Origin: Notospermus geniculatus
Lineage: Eukaryota > Nemertea > Pilidiophora > Heteronemertea > Lineidae
DNA: 64,000 bases
NCBI GenBank assembly: GCA_002633025.1
Contig: NMRB01001156.1
Span: 54,866-118,865 of the forward strand
Direction of reading: 5' to 3'
Shown piece by piece: positions 45,401 to 57,024 of the stretch. A model generated the notes under the pieces. The model saw only the letters and a program-made list of their open reading frames with translations, had not been told where the DNA came from and did not search any database. The translations under genes and the position numbers were made by a program. Position 1 is the stretch's first letter, and the number at the start of each line of letters is the position of its first letter.

Positions 45401-48400
45401 TCAGTGAGATCTCTCTGCGAGTCAGGTCTGTACCGAACTAGACTCTCAAGGAACTTGCTGAATATGAGGATCATTGTTGATTACATGATATTATGACACC
45501 TTTGGTTGAGATCGCTGACCACTTACCTCTTTCTTTCAGTTTGAAACTGAATACTGATGTACCGACATCGTTCGTGACGTGAACAGTGTACGTCCCATAA
45601 TCAGCAAATGAAACAGCTTTCTTATACAAGGTGTAAGTCGTATCGTTTGCCTTGGAGGCATAAAATCCTTGGTCGGTCGCCAATTGATGTCGTTGGTTGA
45701 ACCACGATACATTTGTGGGGGGCGGATTTGCAATCATATGTAGGAACAATGTCACAGGGTCTTGTTGTTTTTTGGCAACAGTGACGATCTTTGGGAAGTC
45801 AGGGTTCCATTTTGCTTTGTCTGAAAGAAGGATGGAGTCCATCGTCAGGTAATGTCTGCCATGTAGGCTACCGATATACCGTATTTCGTTAGGAAAGATC
45901 TTTATGGTGGTTCGGTCGATACCTTCCTGTGCGAAACGGAACAAGGCTGGCCTATAGTGCTCGTCTTATAGGACAACGTCATCATTTATGATCGTCCAAG
46001 GGCTTCTCTATATTGAACATGTAGAATCTGAATTCGGTGTAGCTTTCGTGGAGGCCGATAATCCACATGTACTGTACGTACTTACATAAAATGTCAATGC
46101 TTGTGGTAGCATCAGCAACACCTCCAGGCAGATAGTTGACGACCTGACAACGATATGGTCCAGTCTGTGTATACTTCACTGCTCTAGCCGTATACGTTGG
46201 CGTTTTCTCATTCTGTATTCCGCTGTTGTTATAGTACCAGCTGTAACTATACGTTGTTGGATTGCCTCCACTGGCTTCACAAGTTAATATAAGGTCATCT
46301 CCTTCTTTGAGTGTTTTGGTGTTTGTCGATACATTGACGCTTGATGGGTCTGAAACGGTGAAAGCCTTGGCGTAATTGCACTGAGTTATTAGCCAGTTGA
46401 ACTCTCACACTGGTAGTCTCTGGCAACCCATCGAAGGAAGAAAGCCGGTGATGCTCAAAGTATTTTAAGTAAACTGTGTACGTATATGTAATAGATCAGA
46501 TTCATTACATGTATTTCGGCTGAAACAACTTAATGAACAGTTTCAAGGACTACTCACAGTATACCGTAACAGTAGTCTGAACCACTGGAATGGAACCTTC
46601 CTTCACTTTACACTGGAACACAGCCTGGTTATCCGCCCTGTCGGCTGTTACCGTCAGCGTTCTTCGCCGAATCTTGCCGGCGTACTGTCCATTTACAATT
46701 GACGACAATATCCCAGACGTTAGTTCCACCCAGTCCTTTCCAACTCTCTTTCTATAGAACTGGATATCAGCCATGTCAGTCACTGGATTGGCGCTGTCTG
46801 TCTCACATACGATGGCCAACCGGTTTTTTTCTCCGACTGGTTTCAGTGGTTCTTTTCTTATTGATATCTTAGTCAAATTGACTGAAAAGATATAGGCCCG
46901 AACTTATAAAGGATGTCTATCTCTTAGACAAGTCTAACTCGCCAAGACAAGTCTAAATCAGTCGTCTAGCTTAAACTGCGATTACAGAAGGTTGTCCAGC
47001 TTAGACGTGTCTAAAATTGCCGTCCAAAGATAGACAACGGTGTCCAAATAACAAAGGAATCGCAAAACATGCCAGGGGGCTTGTTTTGCAGTTGTCTAAG
47101 CTTGTGATTCATTCATAATTTCAAGTTTTATGATCTTAAAAGGTGTCCCAGTGGCCCTAGATTATCTGAATGAAAAGAAAACGTGGCTATGAAAAATATT
47201 CAAGGAAATATGCAGGAAAATTAAGTGGGCATTTACTTTCGACTAAGAGTNATACATGTAGATATATCAAAAGAACATTGATATATTTATAGTTGAGAAC
47301 TTTGTATCTACTCACATTTCACTTTCATTTTGGTGATCGCTTCTGAATTAAAATCGTGCCCCGTCAGGCCATAGTTTGACCTGCATCTAACCGTGGCGCC
47401 GTTCATCAACTTTGTTGCTGTTATGGATACGCTACTGATCCTGATCTTTCCACCATATGCCCCATTCCTCTCTGATGATGATATACCGCTTGTTATATCT
47501 CGCCACGATGATCCAAGGTACATATACCACTTTATGCTGCTTATAGGGTTACTTTCATCCGTCTCGCAACGAAACGTTTTCACCCGTCCAACCTGGACGG
47601 CAGCAGTTTGGTTGTGAGTGAAAAACACCTTGGTGTTTGCAACTAGAAAAGAGACAAAGGGAGTGTAATTACCAAGAATTTTGGACCTCGGACGCATCCT
47701 AAAAATGACATTTTTTTCCCGAGCAAATATAGGACAATTCATCATTGAAATAGTTTTGAAGTACATTACATACATGTATACATGTATGAGGGCATTTCCC
47801 CCGGACGACATCTCCCTCCTGAACATACCCCCGCGACTTTGCCACCCCCCGGACACTGGCATCTGCCCGCTTAGATTTGTAAGTTCAATCGACATTGAAA
47901 TGGACGATAACGTCTCTTGTCTACCTACAAAACATTAGAAACTTGGTAATTATATAATACACTTACATGTGACGCTGTATGTTTTTGAGTCTGATCTCAT
48001 ATAATACTGACACTTACATGTGACGCTGTATGTTTTTGAGTCTGATCTCATTGTCAAAGTGGGATATCCAAGAACCGTTGCTTCACAATAGTACTCGGCC
48101 TCGTTGTCTTCTTTAGCCATCACCCTCTCTTGACCTTTGGTGACCTCCACTGGTGTACCACCTGACCTCTTGAAGTAGATCTTCAGGGTCGGGTTGGGGT
48201 TGCCTCCTGTTGCTGTACATGTGAATTTGTCCTTCTCTCCAACATGTGATGACGTGTTCCCAGATGATACAACCACTGAGTCGGGCTTGTCTGCCAAAAT
48301 GTGAATCCATTCATGATTAAACACAAGTAGCGGTTACCGTTAATGTGGTGAAATATGAGTGAGGTTAAGAAACCATACGTTAACGCTAACGCTAACGTTA

Positions 48401-51291
48401 TTGACATCATTTTGACGTCACATCGAATGAATCTGTTGTATTTCTTCGGTGAGTGACGTCATTTTGACGTAATTAGCGTTAGCGTTAACGTATGGTTTCT
48501 TAAACTCACTATGGAATTGTACGGTATTGAAAAAGAAATCGAGGGCAAGGATGAGAAGAGTCGCGGTGGCTTCTTACCCATACAGCTGTGTACTTACAGT
48601 AAACAGTGAGTGTCTTATCACTGCTTGTCGCGGACAAATCTCCATTCCTTGCGACGCATTTATAGACCCTAGCACTCTCCTTTCTTACAAGAAAGTCATA
48701 AGTTAATGATGTCAACAACTTGGTATTTTCCTTGTACCAGTCGTATGTATCACCAGGTGGTGATGCCACACACTTCAGGTTCTGCTGTGTCCCAGCCAAC
48801 ACTGGTTTAGAAGGAAATCCTGTGATCTGAGGCGTGCCTGGCTGTACTGAAAGTGAAAACTACCACTTGATAACTATCTAATGACATGAATCGACTGAAT
48901 GTCGTATCACCATACATGTAGTGTACATGCCCAGCTCATCAGATTAAACTATGACATAATTTGTAATCTGGGACAGATCTGTGATGCTCAGGCCAACTCA
49001 GATAGGGCTGGTTGTCAGAATATTCTGTTATAGGTTACCTGCTGTCGAAACCTGTATAACAGCTTTGCAATTCAACACAAGACCGTTGAATTACAACATT
49101 TCGCTATCGGTGATATATGTAAATACCTTGGACTTTTATCTTCACTGGATTACTACTACAGCCGAGACCAATGTCGTTACAGATCCAATACGCGGAATCT
49201 GAGCTCTTTTTATCTGACGAAGTATAAGCATTTATGACTTTAATGCTGAACGTTTTAGATGTGAGGCTGGGACGACTGCAATTTCTCCAGCTGTAGCGGG
49301 GGTTGGATGGAGTGCGACATCCTACGCGGTTTGCTATTGCTACATCGCTAGCGCTAGATATTGCATCCGGCTTTTTCGTCCACGTCACAGTGAATCGACT
49401 TGGCTTCGGGATGTAACAGTTGAGGATGAATGTGCTTCCAACAGCAGGTTCTGGTGATGAGACGCTGACGGTGTACAGGGAACCTGAAAATTAATTCAGA
49501 TAATTTAAATTTGTCCAAAAATAAAGAGAATGCAGCCTGCCGTGCGACGCAACTCGGCTGCAACAAGTCGCAAGCAGCTGCATGCACGACCAGTCGACCG
49601 GAATATCAGTCATGAGTTGAGGGACAATCGAGTTGCTCTTGATACAAGAGGACACGTTCATGACATGACCCGGCTGTTGTACCCAATCGAATCATTCATG
49701 TCGTCACATGATTTGATGATCATGGTAATTTCAAGTTGCATAAATATCATTAATTCCAGTCTGCTTGGTGGACGGCCAATGATGATCGCGTATAGTGTGG
49801 ACACCCCTTGATCGTACGACTAGTCATTTTGCAAGTCCACACAGCATCAAAATCAGTTGCTTCAAACTGTTGAAGTGTGAGTATGACAGCAACTGTACGT
49901 TGAAAATGCTGCTAGAGGTCGGACATGTTGAACGCCTGAGATAGCCCCTGACTCAGATCATCATCATCATTATACAATAAATGCCGTCATTTGTAAACCG
50001 CCGGTTGATTTCGTCCAGGCAGATTGTTTAAAATTAGCTCACGAAAATCATCTATCAAATTACAGGACGTTGACTTACATGGTTTATAAACATACAGATC
50101 TCCCCATTCACTGTCTCTTGTTCCTGCAGAATTACTTGCTCGGCACTTATACTTTCCGTTCACATAGTCTGACCAACCCGAGGAAAACACACGCCTCTCT
50201 GTCACTGGATCAAATATATACTTCGGACTTGTACCAATGGGTCCTCTGCTCTCCCAGTCAGCTGAATACTTATACCATTTGTATGTAATTGTTCCCGCCC
50301 CAGGTTGATCTGCATCACAGACGAGTTCACGATATGATCCGATGGCAACAGGTTCAAAACCCGACAACACTGGAGTTTTCGGTGGAACTAAAAAGAAAAA
50401 GGAGACTATGTAGAATATTAGGAGCAAGGAGCTTCAGCGTACAGTTTGCACACAAGGTACCGTCTGTCAAGGTGAAGGATACATAATGCACTCATAAAAT
50501 TGAAAAATCGATATCGTTTCTATAACCTAAAGTAATCTATTAACCAAGTTTATTACTTTTAAGTAATAAAAGTATACAGTAAACCCTGCTCCGTATATAT
50601 TCTGGTATCAAATTGTGAATTTGGGTCAGCAGTAACGTTATTAATTAACTTTTAATTAGACCCTAAAATTCCATCTTCGGTGCGAAATTCTGAATCTTGG
50701 CTGCAGACTGCGCTGTTCCGGATTATAGCATGATTTATACCATTACATGAGGACAAGCAGTCTCAGGTGCCTATAGAGAGTTTTCTCAAATAAATCATTT
50801 CAGTTACCCGTTACAAACTAATTAAGGTCTAAAAATGCCCCGATTCACATTTTCTGGAATACCTGAAGATTTCACTCGGATATCACCAAGATTTCACTCG
50901 GATATGACCAAGATATAGGCACCTGGAGGACTACTTCATAAAAATCAACAACCAATTAAGTGCAAAACAAAACCGAAAATCGCAGGAAAAGCGGGGAATT
51001 CCAATCAATAACGCTATTGTTACATGTAATGTTCATTTATATGGGCTGCCGCACAAGATGGGGTTTTTGGTCTGAGACCGCCGCTAGGCCTGTGCCGATC
51101 TGTTAGATTTCAGAATCGTGTGGTCCTCTGATTCAAACGTCTGCAAGCATGATCTCAAACATGCACAAAGCCAGTGGCCGGCCAGTACAAAAACAAAACT
51201 AGTGATTAGACTTACCAAGAAGATGGACATGAGGCACTAAGGTCATAAATACCACGAGGAAATGCACTCCCTGTGACCGCACGACGGCCAT
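42465..51291 (-). CDS. Nephrin-like Ig/FN3 receptor with tyrosine-repeat tail and SAM-like C-terminus
   Basis: Fifteen exons, all joined in phase 1: 51216-51291 (signal peptide), 50079-50387, 49127-49483, 48598-48846, 48018-48290, 47316-47642, 46558-46881, 46086-46349, 45527-45820 (eight Ig units, one per exon), 45025-45321 (FN3), 44413-44826 (second FN3-like unit plus membrane span IGAIVGVTVTILQVIVAVIA), 43951-44058, 43216-43740, 42873-42953, 42465-42739. Total 4173 nt, 1390 aa. The tail (about 1055-1390) has eight PEYM repeats, six of them YxxP, then IYDDV, which fits the Nck-binding YDxV type known from nephrin, then a SAM-like segment (FSVNEFKQWL ... REDLESLQI). A type I adhesion or immune receptor. 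Its 5' end faces a GPCR gene across 1.65 kb. Not a certain nephrin orthologue. Confidence 0.85.
43330..43680 (-). repeat. 45-bp coding tandem repeat (PEYM / YMVPNP units)
   Basis: Within exon 13 of the Ig receptor. Units of 15 codons encode YMVPNPTIKGSEEPE with small variants: one unit has an extra Thr, another an extra Tyr-Met. Near-identity at DNA level (GGATTCGGTACCAT, TTCAGGTTCCTCACTACC) indicates recent expansion. The antisense frames are also open because the period is a multiple of three. Confidence 0.95.
44176..44378. repeat. Fold-back MITE in Ig receptor intron 11
   Basis: AATGGGAGACTTTCCTGCCG is inverted as CGGCAGGAAAGTCTCCCATT; inner blocks TAGCGGTCCTA/TAGGACCGCTA and GACGTCA also pair. 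It ends 35 bp from the exon 11 donor. Confidence 0.9.
47252..47252. other. Single N in Ig receptor intron 6
   Basis: One ambiguous base in AAGAGTNATACATG. Unlike the N at 39054 I see no duplicated block next to it. Confidence 0.9.
47961..48060 (-). repeat. 51-bp tandem duplication of exon end plus splice donor (Ig exon 5)
   Basis: The block ending in ACTTACATGTGACGCTGTAT occurs at 47961 and 48012, period 51. Each copy contains a GTAAGTG donor (exon ends 48018 or 47967). Because 51 is 17 codons and the frame stays open through the second copy, both donors give in-frame products. Confidence 0.9.
48357..48510. repeat. Palindromic MITE in Ig receptor intron 4
   Basis: GAGTGAGGTTAAGAAACCAT at the left and ATGGTTTCTTAAACTCACT at the right are inverted, with CGTTAACGCTAACG arms and a TGACGTCA core. 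Similar in ends and in the GTTAACG motif to 23541-23661. Confidence 0.85.
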
Positions 51292-52941
51292 AATTTTGCC
51301 TGTTTTGACATTTTGTTTCAATCTCGTTCCCAGATCTACCTCATCCGAAGGTATCTCTGGCAAGGGCTACGACCTGACCAAAATTTCTGGTCAACCGCTG
51401 GCAGCGTGCCAAAATGTTTGTTTCACACAATATTTCGTTCTTCGATGGCTGAAAAACATTATATATGCCTAAAAGGCCATTTAATACTCCCAAAACACGA
51501 AGTTGTTTGAGTATTAGAGCAATTTCAAACGAATAGTTAGCATGGTTTGTTGCGAACGTCATCGCGGCCTCGGCGTGATTCGCCTCAAAATTAGTAGATT
51601 GCGCATGCGCAGTATTCCTGAAGTCGTCAGCCCTTTCCAGTGGTGTTGTAGGAACGTAAACCCACTGGGGACGAGTTTGATTTTGTTTGTCGACATGGCG
51701 AGGGTTCATTATACCTTTTTGAATGCAAAAATGGGTCGCACATGACCATGAAGTTAAAATTGCAAAATCAACAAGGAATTTCGAAAACGAAAGGTGGAAA
51801 AACGATTGCGGTTGAATTTGTTAATGAATTGTATGTATAACCCAATATGCAAAGGAGGATTCGCTCCACAAAATACCAATAAAAACGCTTCTTTGTTCAG
51901 TTATATTTTGGTGGGTGATTGCATGACTGTCAAAGAGAATTTTTTGCAATTATATTCATGATCGATTGACATGACCGTTGACGTTTTGTTGATTTATCAA
52001 TAGTGTTTACACCATAACACGTCATAGACATGACGAGCCCCCCCCTCCCGATAAAATGATAAACTGTTGTAAAAAGAAAGTCAAGTTAATGTCAGCGTTG
52101 AAAAGCCCCAAGCAGCATAAAAATTCTTCACCCATTTGATGATGCCTCACCCCATGTCTAGGCCCAACCATAATAACCACGGGACTGATGATACGGCATG
52201 TTTTCTCGACTTTGTCCATAAGTTTCAGTCAGCTGAGCTTTGAAAGAGCAACTTAGATTATCACAAGAAATCTTGGACTGGCATTCCAATAAGTGTTCAA
52301 TGAAGTGTCGAAACTGACGAAATATTTTGCACCCTGTGGATGCAGTATCAGCAGTTTCAAAAATCTAGGATTTCGAATCGGGCAATCGTAGGGGAATGAA
52401 TTTATTTCCTCTGAGACTGACTTTTTTTTCCATTTCTGATGTAAATCATGGACAAACTGAGGCCAGTGGTATGGTACATACTAGCAACTGAATAAAGATC
52501 TTTCAAAATGGTGTACAGTACATGCCACGAATGTTGATTTTACTTAATGATCTATCATTACTCAAAAGGCGGGGCCTTTAGCTTCCGGCATTGCAGTTTC
52601 TCCCGGCGGCGGTCAACTATAATTTGATACCGTTATTTAGGAGTTCATACTCTTCCATATTCACTTCGACTTCTGAACTGAGCCATAAAGTTAGACGAAC
52701 GTTTTCCCGGGACCAGCAACTCGTCGAGGTGCGCTATCTGTTCACACGGATAGTCTGGTTGTCCGGTCAGGGAGTTTCTTTCCCCAAAGGCGGCAGTATC
52801 GTTACACGCACTGAGGGCTTTTTTTCGCGTCATCCTGCTGGCTAAGATCAAAGGTCCGACAAGGTGATTCAGAAAGAATACCCCCTCGCCGATGTTCGGG
52901 AGACATTTCCGTCAGTTAGGCCTACAGTTTGTCAGGAGAAA
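51292..52941. promoter_or_regulatory. Divergent promoter region, Ig receptor / GPCR copy 1
   Basis: 1.65 kb between two 5' ends pointing apart. Nearly the whole interval reappears at 61494-63161 with only small indels, including AAGGCGGGGCCTTTAGCTTCC and TTTCTCCCGGCGGCGGTCAA just before the GPCR. No core element was assigned with certainty; short ORFs here are present in both copies but show no family features. Confidence 0.55.
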
Positions 52942-53964
52942 ATGTCCCAAGAAAAAGGAACAATGGATACCGCCACACCCTACACTAAACGAGATGTAGC
53001 CGATGTCGTTGACCGCGCCCTAGATGACTTTCGGCAATTCGGCCGTTTTTTCCAGGGTTATGTTCTGATCGTCATCTTGGCCGTTGGCATTTTCGGTAAC
53101 ACACTTTCCCTCTTCGTATTCTATAGGAATCGTAATCGTGATGAAGCCACTGTCCAGTACCTTTCCTGTTTGGCATGCTCAGACACGGCTTGCATTCTCA
53201 GCTTGGGTTTGACTGATTGGCTGGCATGGGGACTGCGAGCTGTTACGAACAATGACGTTTATGTCGACTTCGTGACAATGTCGGTTATCGTGTGTAAAGC
53301 TAATCGGTTCATATACCAGACAAGTGCCAACCTCTCCTCTTGGCTAATCGTAGCCTTTTCCGTCGAGCGTGCATTCATTGTTTGGTACCCTCTAAAACGT
53401 GCCAACGTCACCTCTAGTCGTCGTATGATGATTCTGGGGGCACTTTTCGTTCTAGCCCCTGCATCAGCGGTCCATGTCCCAATCCTGATTAACATCTATG
53501 TGGATAGTACCTTCAAGAACTGTTATTACGTTTTTGAGGATAAAGTTTGGCGCCTAGTGCTTTGGGTAACTGACAATTCATTCTTCAATTTCATACCAGG
53601 GTTTGTCATATTAATTTTCAACATTCTCATTATTGTCGGCATCAATAGGGCACAGGCCATGGTTTTAAACAAACAAAAACAAAAGGATACACAAGAGAAG
53701 AAAACAGCAATCAGCCTGATGCTTATATCGACTTTTTACATCGTTTTCATGTGTCCATCAGCAATTATTTGGACCATCTACAACGGCCCTCTGACACTTG
53801 GAGGAGCTGGCGAACATTACATGAAGGTTGTATTCGAAATCGGAAAGTTCGTTGAAAAACTCACTTTCCTAAATTATTCAACAAACTTTATCATCTATGG
53901 GTTTTCACTGCCCTATTTCAGAAAAGAGGTTGGTAAACTTTGTCGTTGTCGTTGGCGACACTGA
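52942..53964 (+). CDS. Class A (rhodopsin-like) GPCR, copy 1
   Basis: Intronless, 340 aa from ATG 52942 (MSQEKGTMDT; a second in-frame Met is at codon 8). Seven hydrophobic spans. GN at 52-53 in TM1, LACSD with Asp81 in TM2, Cys118 and Cys194 positioned for the extracellular disulfide, ERA (142-144) in place of DRY, FMCPS in TM6 where CWxP is usual, and NYSTNFIIYGF in TM7 where NPxxY is usual. Ends CRCRWRH, with Cys that could be palmitoylated. Most like neuropeptide-type orphan receptors expanded in marine invertebrates; ligand unknown. Tandem paralogues at 56049 and 63162. Confidence 0.93.
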   Translation: MSQEKGTMDTATPYTKRDVADVVDRALDDFRQFGRFFQGYVLIVILAVGIFGNTLSLFVFYRNRNRDEATVQYLSCLACSDTACILSLGLTDWLAWGLRAVTNNDVYVDFVTMSVIVCKANRFIYQTSANLSSWLIVAFSVERAFIVWYPLKRANVTSSRRMMILGALFVLAPASAVHVPILINIYVDSTFKNCYYVFEDKVWRLVLWVTDNSFFNFIPGFVILIFNILIIVGINRAQAMVLNKQKQKDTQEKKTAISLMLISTFYIVFMCPSAIIWTIYNGPLTLGGAGEHYMKVVFEIGKFVEKLTFLNYSTNFIIYGFSLPYFRKEVGKLCRCRWRH

Positions 53965-54485
53965 ACATGTAATATGGGTAATGGTAGTGCAATATCCGCG
54001 ATGAAACAGTGTTCTGTTTCGAGGTGTTTTGTCAACCTTGGCCTGATATGTAATTTGGATGTTTAATGTATTGGTAGAGCCTGCGTGGAGGCGTGCTTGG
54101 TCTACTGGCACGCCGGTATCAGAAGTCATTCCACTGTCTTTGTTGGTCTGTGCCAAGGAAGTGTCGTCATGTTGGCTTCTGTCATCATGGCAACTGCCTG
54201 GGGAAATACATGTATCATGGTGACAGAAGGAAGGTAGTTCCTAATTCACCAAGTTTTTCCAAGAAAACTGTCCTGGAATCATTCCAAAAATCCCGAGGAT
54301 CTTGTCGGCGTGATGGAGAGACTGTGACTGTCTCCGGCATTGTAAAGCCCGCAAATGTTCGCGGGCCTTTTAAATTTGCTTTTTTGCGCTTACAATAATT
54401 GCAAAATTGAATGGGCGTGAACATTCCTGGGTTTACAAGATTGCGTCATCTTGACTGTTACCTTCTTCGAACAAACCGGAGTAAT

Positions 54486-54851
54486 GAGGAACCCGCCCTG
54501 CGGTTTATCCCGACAGGTCGGCGCTGCGAGCGATTGTACCGAAACGACGTCATTGACGTTGTTTTAGGTGTTGACGTTGCGTCATGAAAAAATTTCATGT
54601 ACATTTTTCTACAGGAAGAATGACACAAATGACGTTGTCCTTATCGCTATCGGATCGCTTAATTTTAAGAAAAAAAGGAATGAGTTTAAAAGAAAATTTC
54701 ATTTGCTACACGATGATGTAAGTTTTACTGCCATGCGACCAACACAAATGCTTTATTTTCACGCAAGAAATAAATGGAAATAACGTTAGAAAAAAGATTT
54801 CGGTCACATCGCTCGCAGCGCCACGTTGTGACGTTAGTGTGCGGGTTCCCC
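54486..54851. repeat. TIR element inserted in the 3' flank of GPCR copy 1
   Basis: GAGGAACCCGCC at the left is inverted as GCGGGTTCCCC at the right, and GGCGCTGCGAGCGA is inverted as TCGCTCGCAGCGCC further in. The paralogous flank of GPCR copy 2 (about 57455-57480, AAACCGGCAGAATAGTGTC) lacks it, so insertion followed the duplication. Confidence 0.85.
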
Positions 54852-55039
54852 ATAGTGTCTTTGAAATCGTCTCGGAATTTTTTTCGAAATGCAAAGATTA
54901 ATGCTTGTGTTCACGGCGTTGAGAAACCCTGATAGTGATGCCAGGAATCTCGGGGACAGTATGTAGGGTCTAATCGATCTGACAGAATAAGCTGCAAATT
55001 GACAACTAAGGACACACAGAGACGTGTCGATTTGTCTGT

Positions 55040-55270
55040 AATGCCCCAATCACACTCAGCTAGTTTTCAGTACGTTAGAAATTTGCCGAACGGGCTCAAA
55101 CTGTGTGGAAACGGAGTGGACGTAGTAGTGGCAACTTTTTACGAACTTCATGGACGGGAAGGGACATCGAGGCATTATTTGGCCAAGGGTTACACGTTCT
55201 AGCCCGTTTTACGATTTTTTAAGGACGGGACAGGACGTTTTGAGAACTACTTCAGTGTGACAGGCCCAAG
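55040..55270. repeat. Possible MITE between GPCR copies 1 and 2
   Basis: CCCCAATCACACTCAGC at the left and GTGTGACAGGCCC at the right are roughly inverted. Interior not matched elsewhere in the window. Confidence 0.45.
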
Positions 55271-56048
55271 CGTTTCCAAAACAATAAGGGGTAACACTGA
55301 CAAAAAGAAACACTGACAGACGTCGCACAGGCAGCAGACTGCCAATGGCTCACGGGGTCTAACTTTTGATGAACCGTCATGGAATACTGTGGAAGGTGAA
55401 GGGTACGTCCAACGAATGTTGATTTGATCTGTTATCGTAATGACCGATCGATTTCTCAAACGGCGGGGCCTAGCATCTGGCATCTCGAGTTTCTCCCGGC
55501 GGCAGTCAGTGGGCTGTCATCACAGTTATTACATGCAGTATAGTTCTTGTGTACGGTACTAGTCATATTTAAATCGATTTCGAACTAAACTGAGCAAACG
55601 TTCGACAAACACTTTCCGGGACTTGCAAGTCGTCGAGTTAGAGTTCGTCGGTTCACATCGCCTCTGCCGTCAGGGATCGGTTTCTTTTTCACAAAAAAAG
55701 CAAAAAGGTATTTATTAAAATAACATCGACATTTTCCCGCTTTGTCTCACGTCCTATAGAACATGGTCAAGTTCGACCGGTTGATTAAGAAAGAATAGCC
55801 TCCCCCCTTGATCAACGTGTGCACCGAACTTCGCCGATGTTTTGGAAGACTTTTTTATTTTGTCCGGAGAAAACCTCCAGCGGACAATATCAATATGGGC
55901 GAATCAAAGAATGTCTCAATCATCGTTCGGGGGCATTTTATGTCTAGACTGCCGTGAACATATGTATACAGACCATTTCCTATCTAGCTTGTAGTTTTCT
56001 TCCTGACATCATTACGGGGGTATCGTTGGAGGAAGAGAACACGAAACA

Positions 56049-57024
56049 ATGGATACCGCCACACCCTACACTAAAGAAGATGTAACTAGATGACTTTCGG
56101 CAATTCGGCCGTTTTTTCCAGGGTTATGTTCTGATCGTCATCTTGGCCGTTGGCATTTTCGGTAACACACTTTCCATCGTTGTATTCTATAGGAATCGTC
56201 ATCGTGATGAAGCCACTGTCCAGTACCTTTCCTGTTTGGCATGCTCAGACACGGCTTGCATTCTCAGCTTGGGTTTGACTGATTGGCTGGCATGGGGACT
56301 GCGCACCGTTACAAATGGTGACGTTTATCTCAGTGTAGTGACAATGTCAGTTATCGTGTGTAAAGCTAATCGGTTCATATACCAGACAAGTGCCAACCTC
56401 TCCTCCTGGTTAATCGTAGCCTTTTCCGTCGAGCGTGCATTCATTGTTTGGTACCCTCTAAAACGTGCCAACGTCACCTCTAGTCATCGTATGATGATTC
56501 TGGGGGCACTTTTCGTTCTAGCCCCTACATCAACGATCCATGTCCCAATCCTGGTTAACATCTATGTGGATAGTACTTTCAAGAACTGTTATTACGTTTT
56601 TGAGGATAAAGTTTGGCGCCTAGTGCTTTGGGTAACTGACAATTCATTCTTCAATTTCATACCAGGGTTTGTCATATTAATTTTCAACATTCTCATTATT
56701 GTCGGCATCTATAGGGCACAGGCCATGGTTTTAAGCAAACAAAAACAAAAGGATACACAAGAGAAGAAAACAGCGATCAGCCTGATGCTTATATCGACTT
56801 TTTACATCGTTTTCATGTGTCCATCAGCAATTATTTGGACCATCTACAACGGCCCTCTGACACTTGGTGGAGCTGACCTACAACAAATGAGGGTTGTGTT
56901 CCAAATCAGTAAGTTCCTTGAAAATCTTACTTTCCTAAATTATTCAACAAACTTTATCATCTATGGGTTTTCATTGCCATATTTCAGAAAAGAGGTTGGT
57001 AAACTTTGTCGTTGTCGTCATTGA
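56049..57024 (+). pseudogene. Class A GPCR, copy 2, frameshifted N-terminus
   Basis: From ATG 56049 (MDTATPYTKEDVT) the frame stops at TGA 56091. Relative to copy 1, about 20 bp coding ADVVDRA is missing after GATGTA. The seven-span frame continues from 56086 to 57024 without another stop, but an in-frame TAA (56083-56085) precedes it and no Met occurs before TM1. The receptor core is otherwise well conserved, including ERA, the extracellular Cys pair and NYSTNFIIYGF. Either a recent pseudogene or a gene with an unrecognised upstream exon; the lack of decay in the core leaves both open. Confidence 0.75.

Noticed and set aside
51313-51745. ORFs conserved between 51313-51745 and 61498-61954
   Set aside because: Conservation is explained by the recent segmental duplication; composition and motifs give no coding support.
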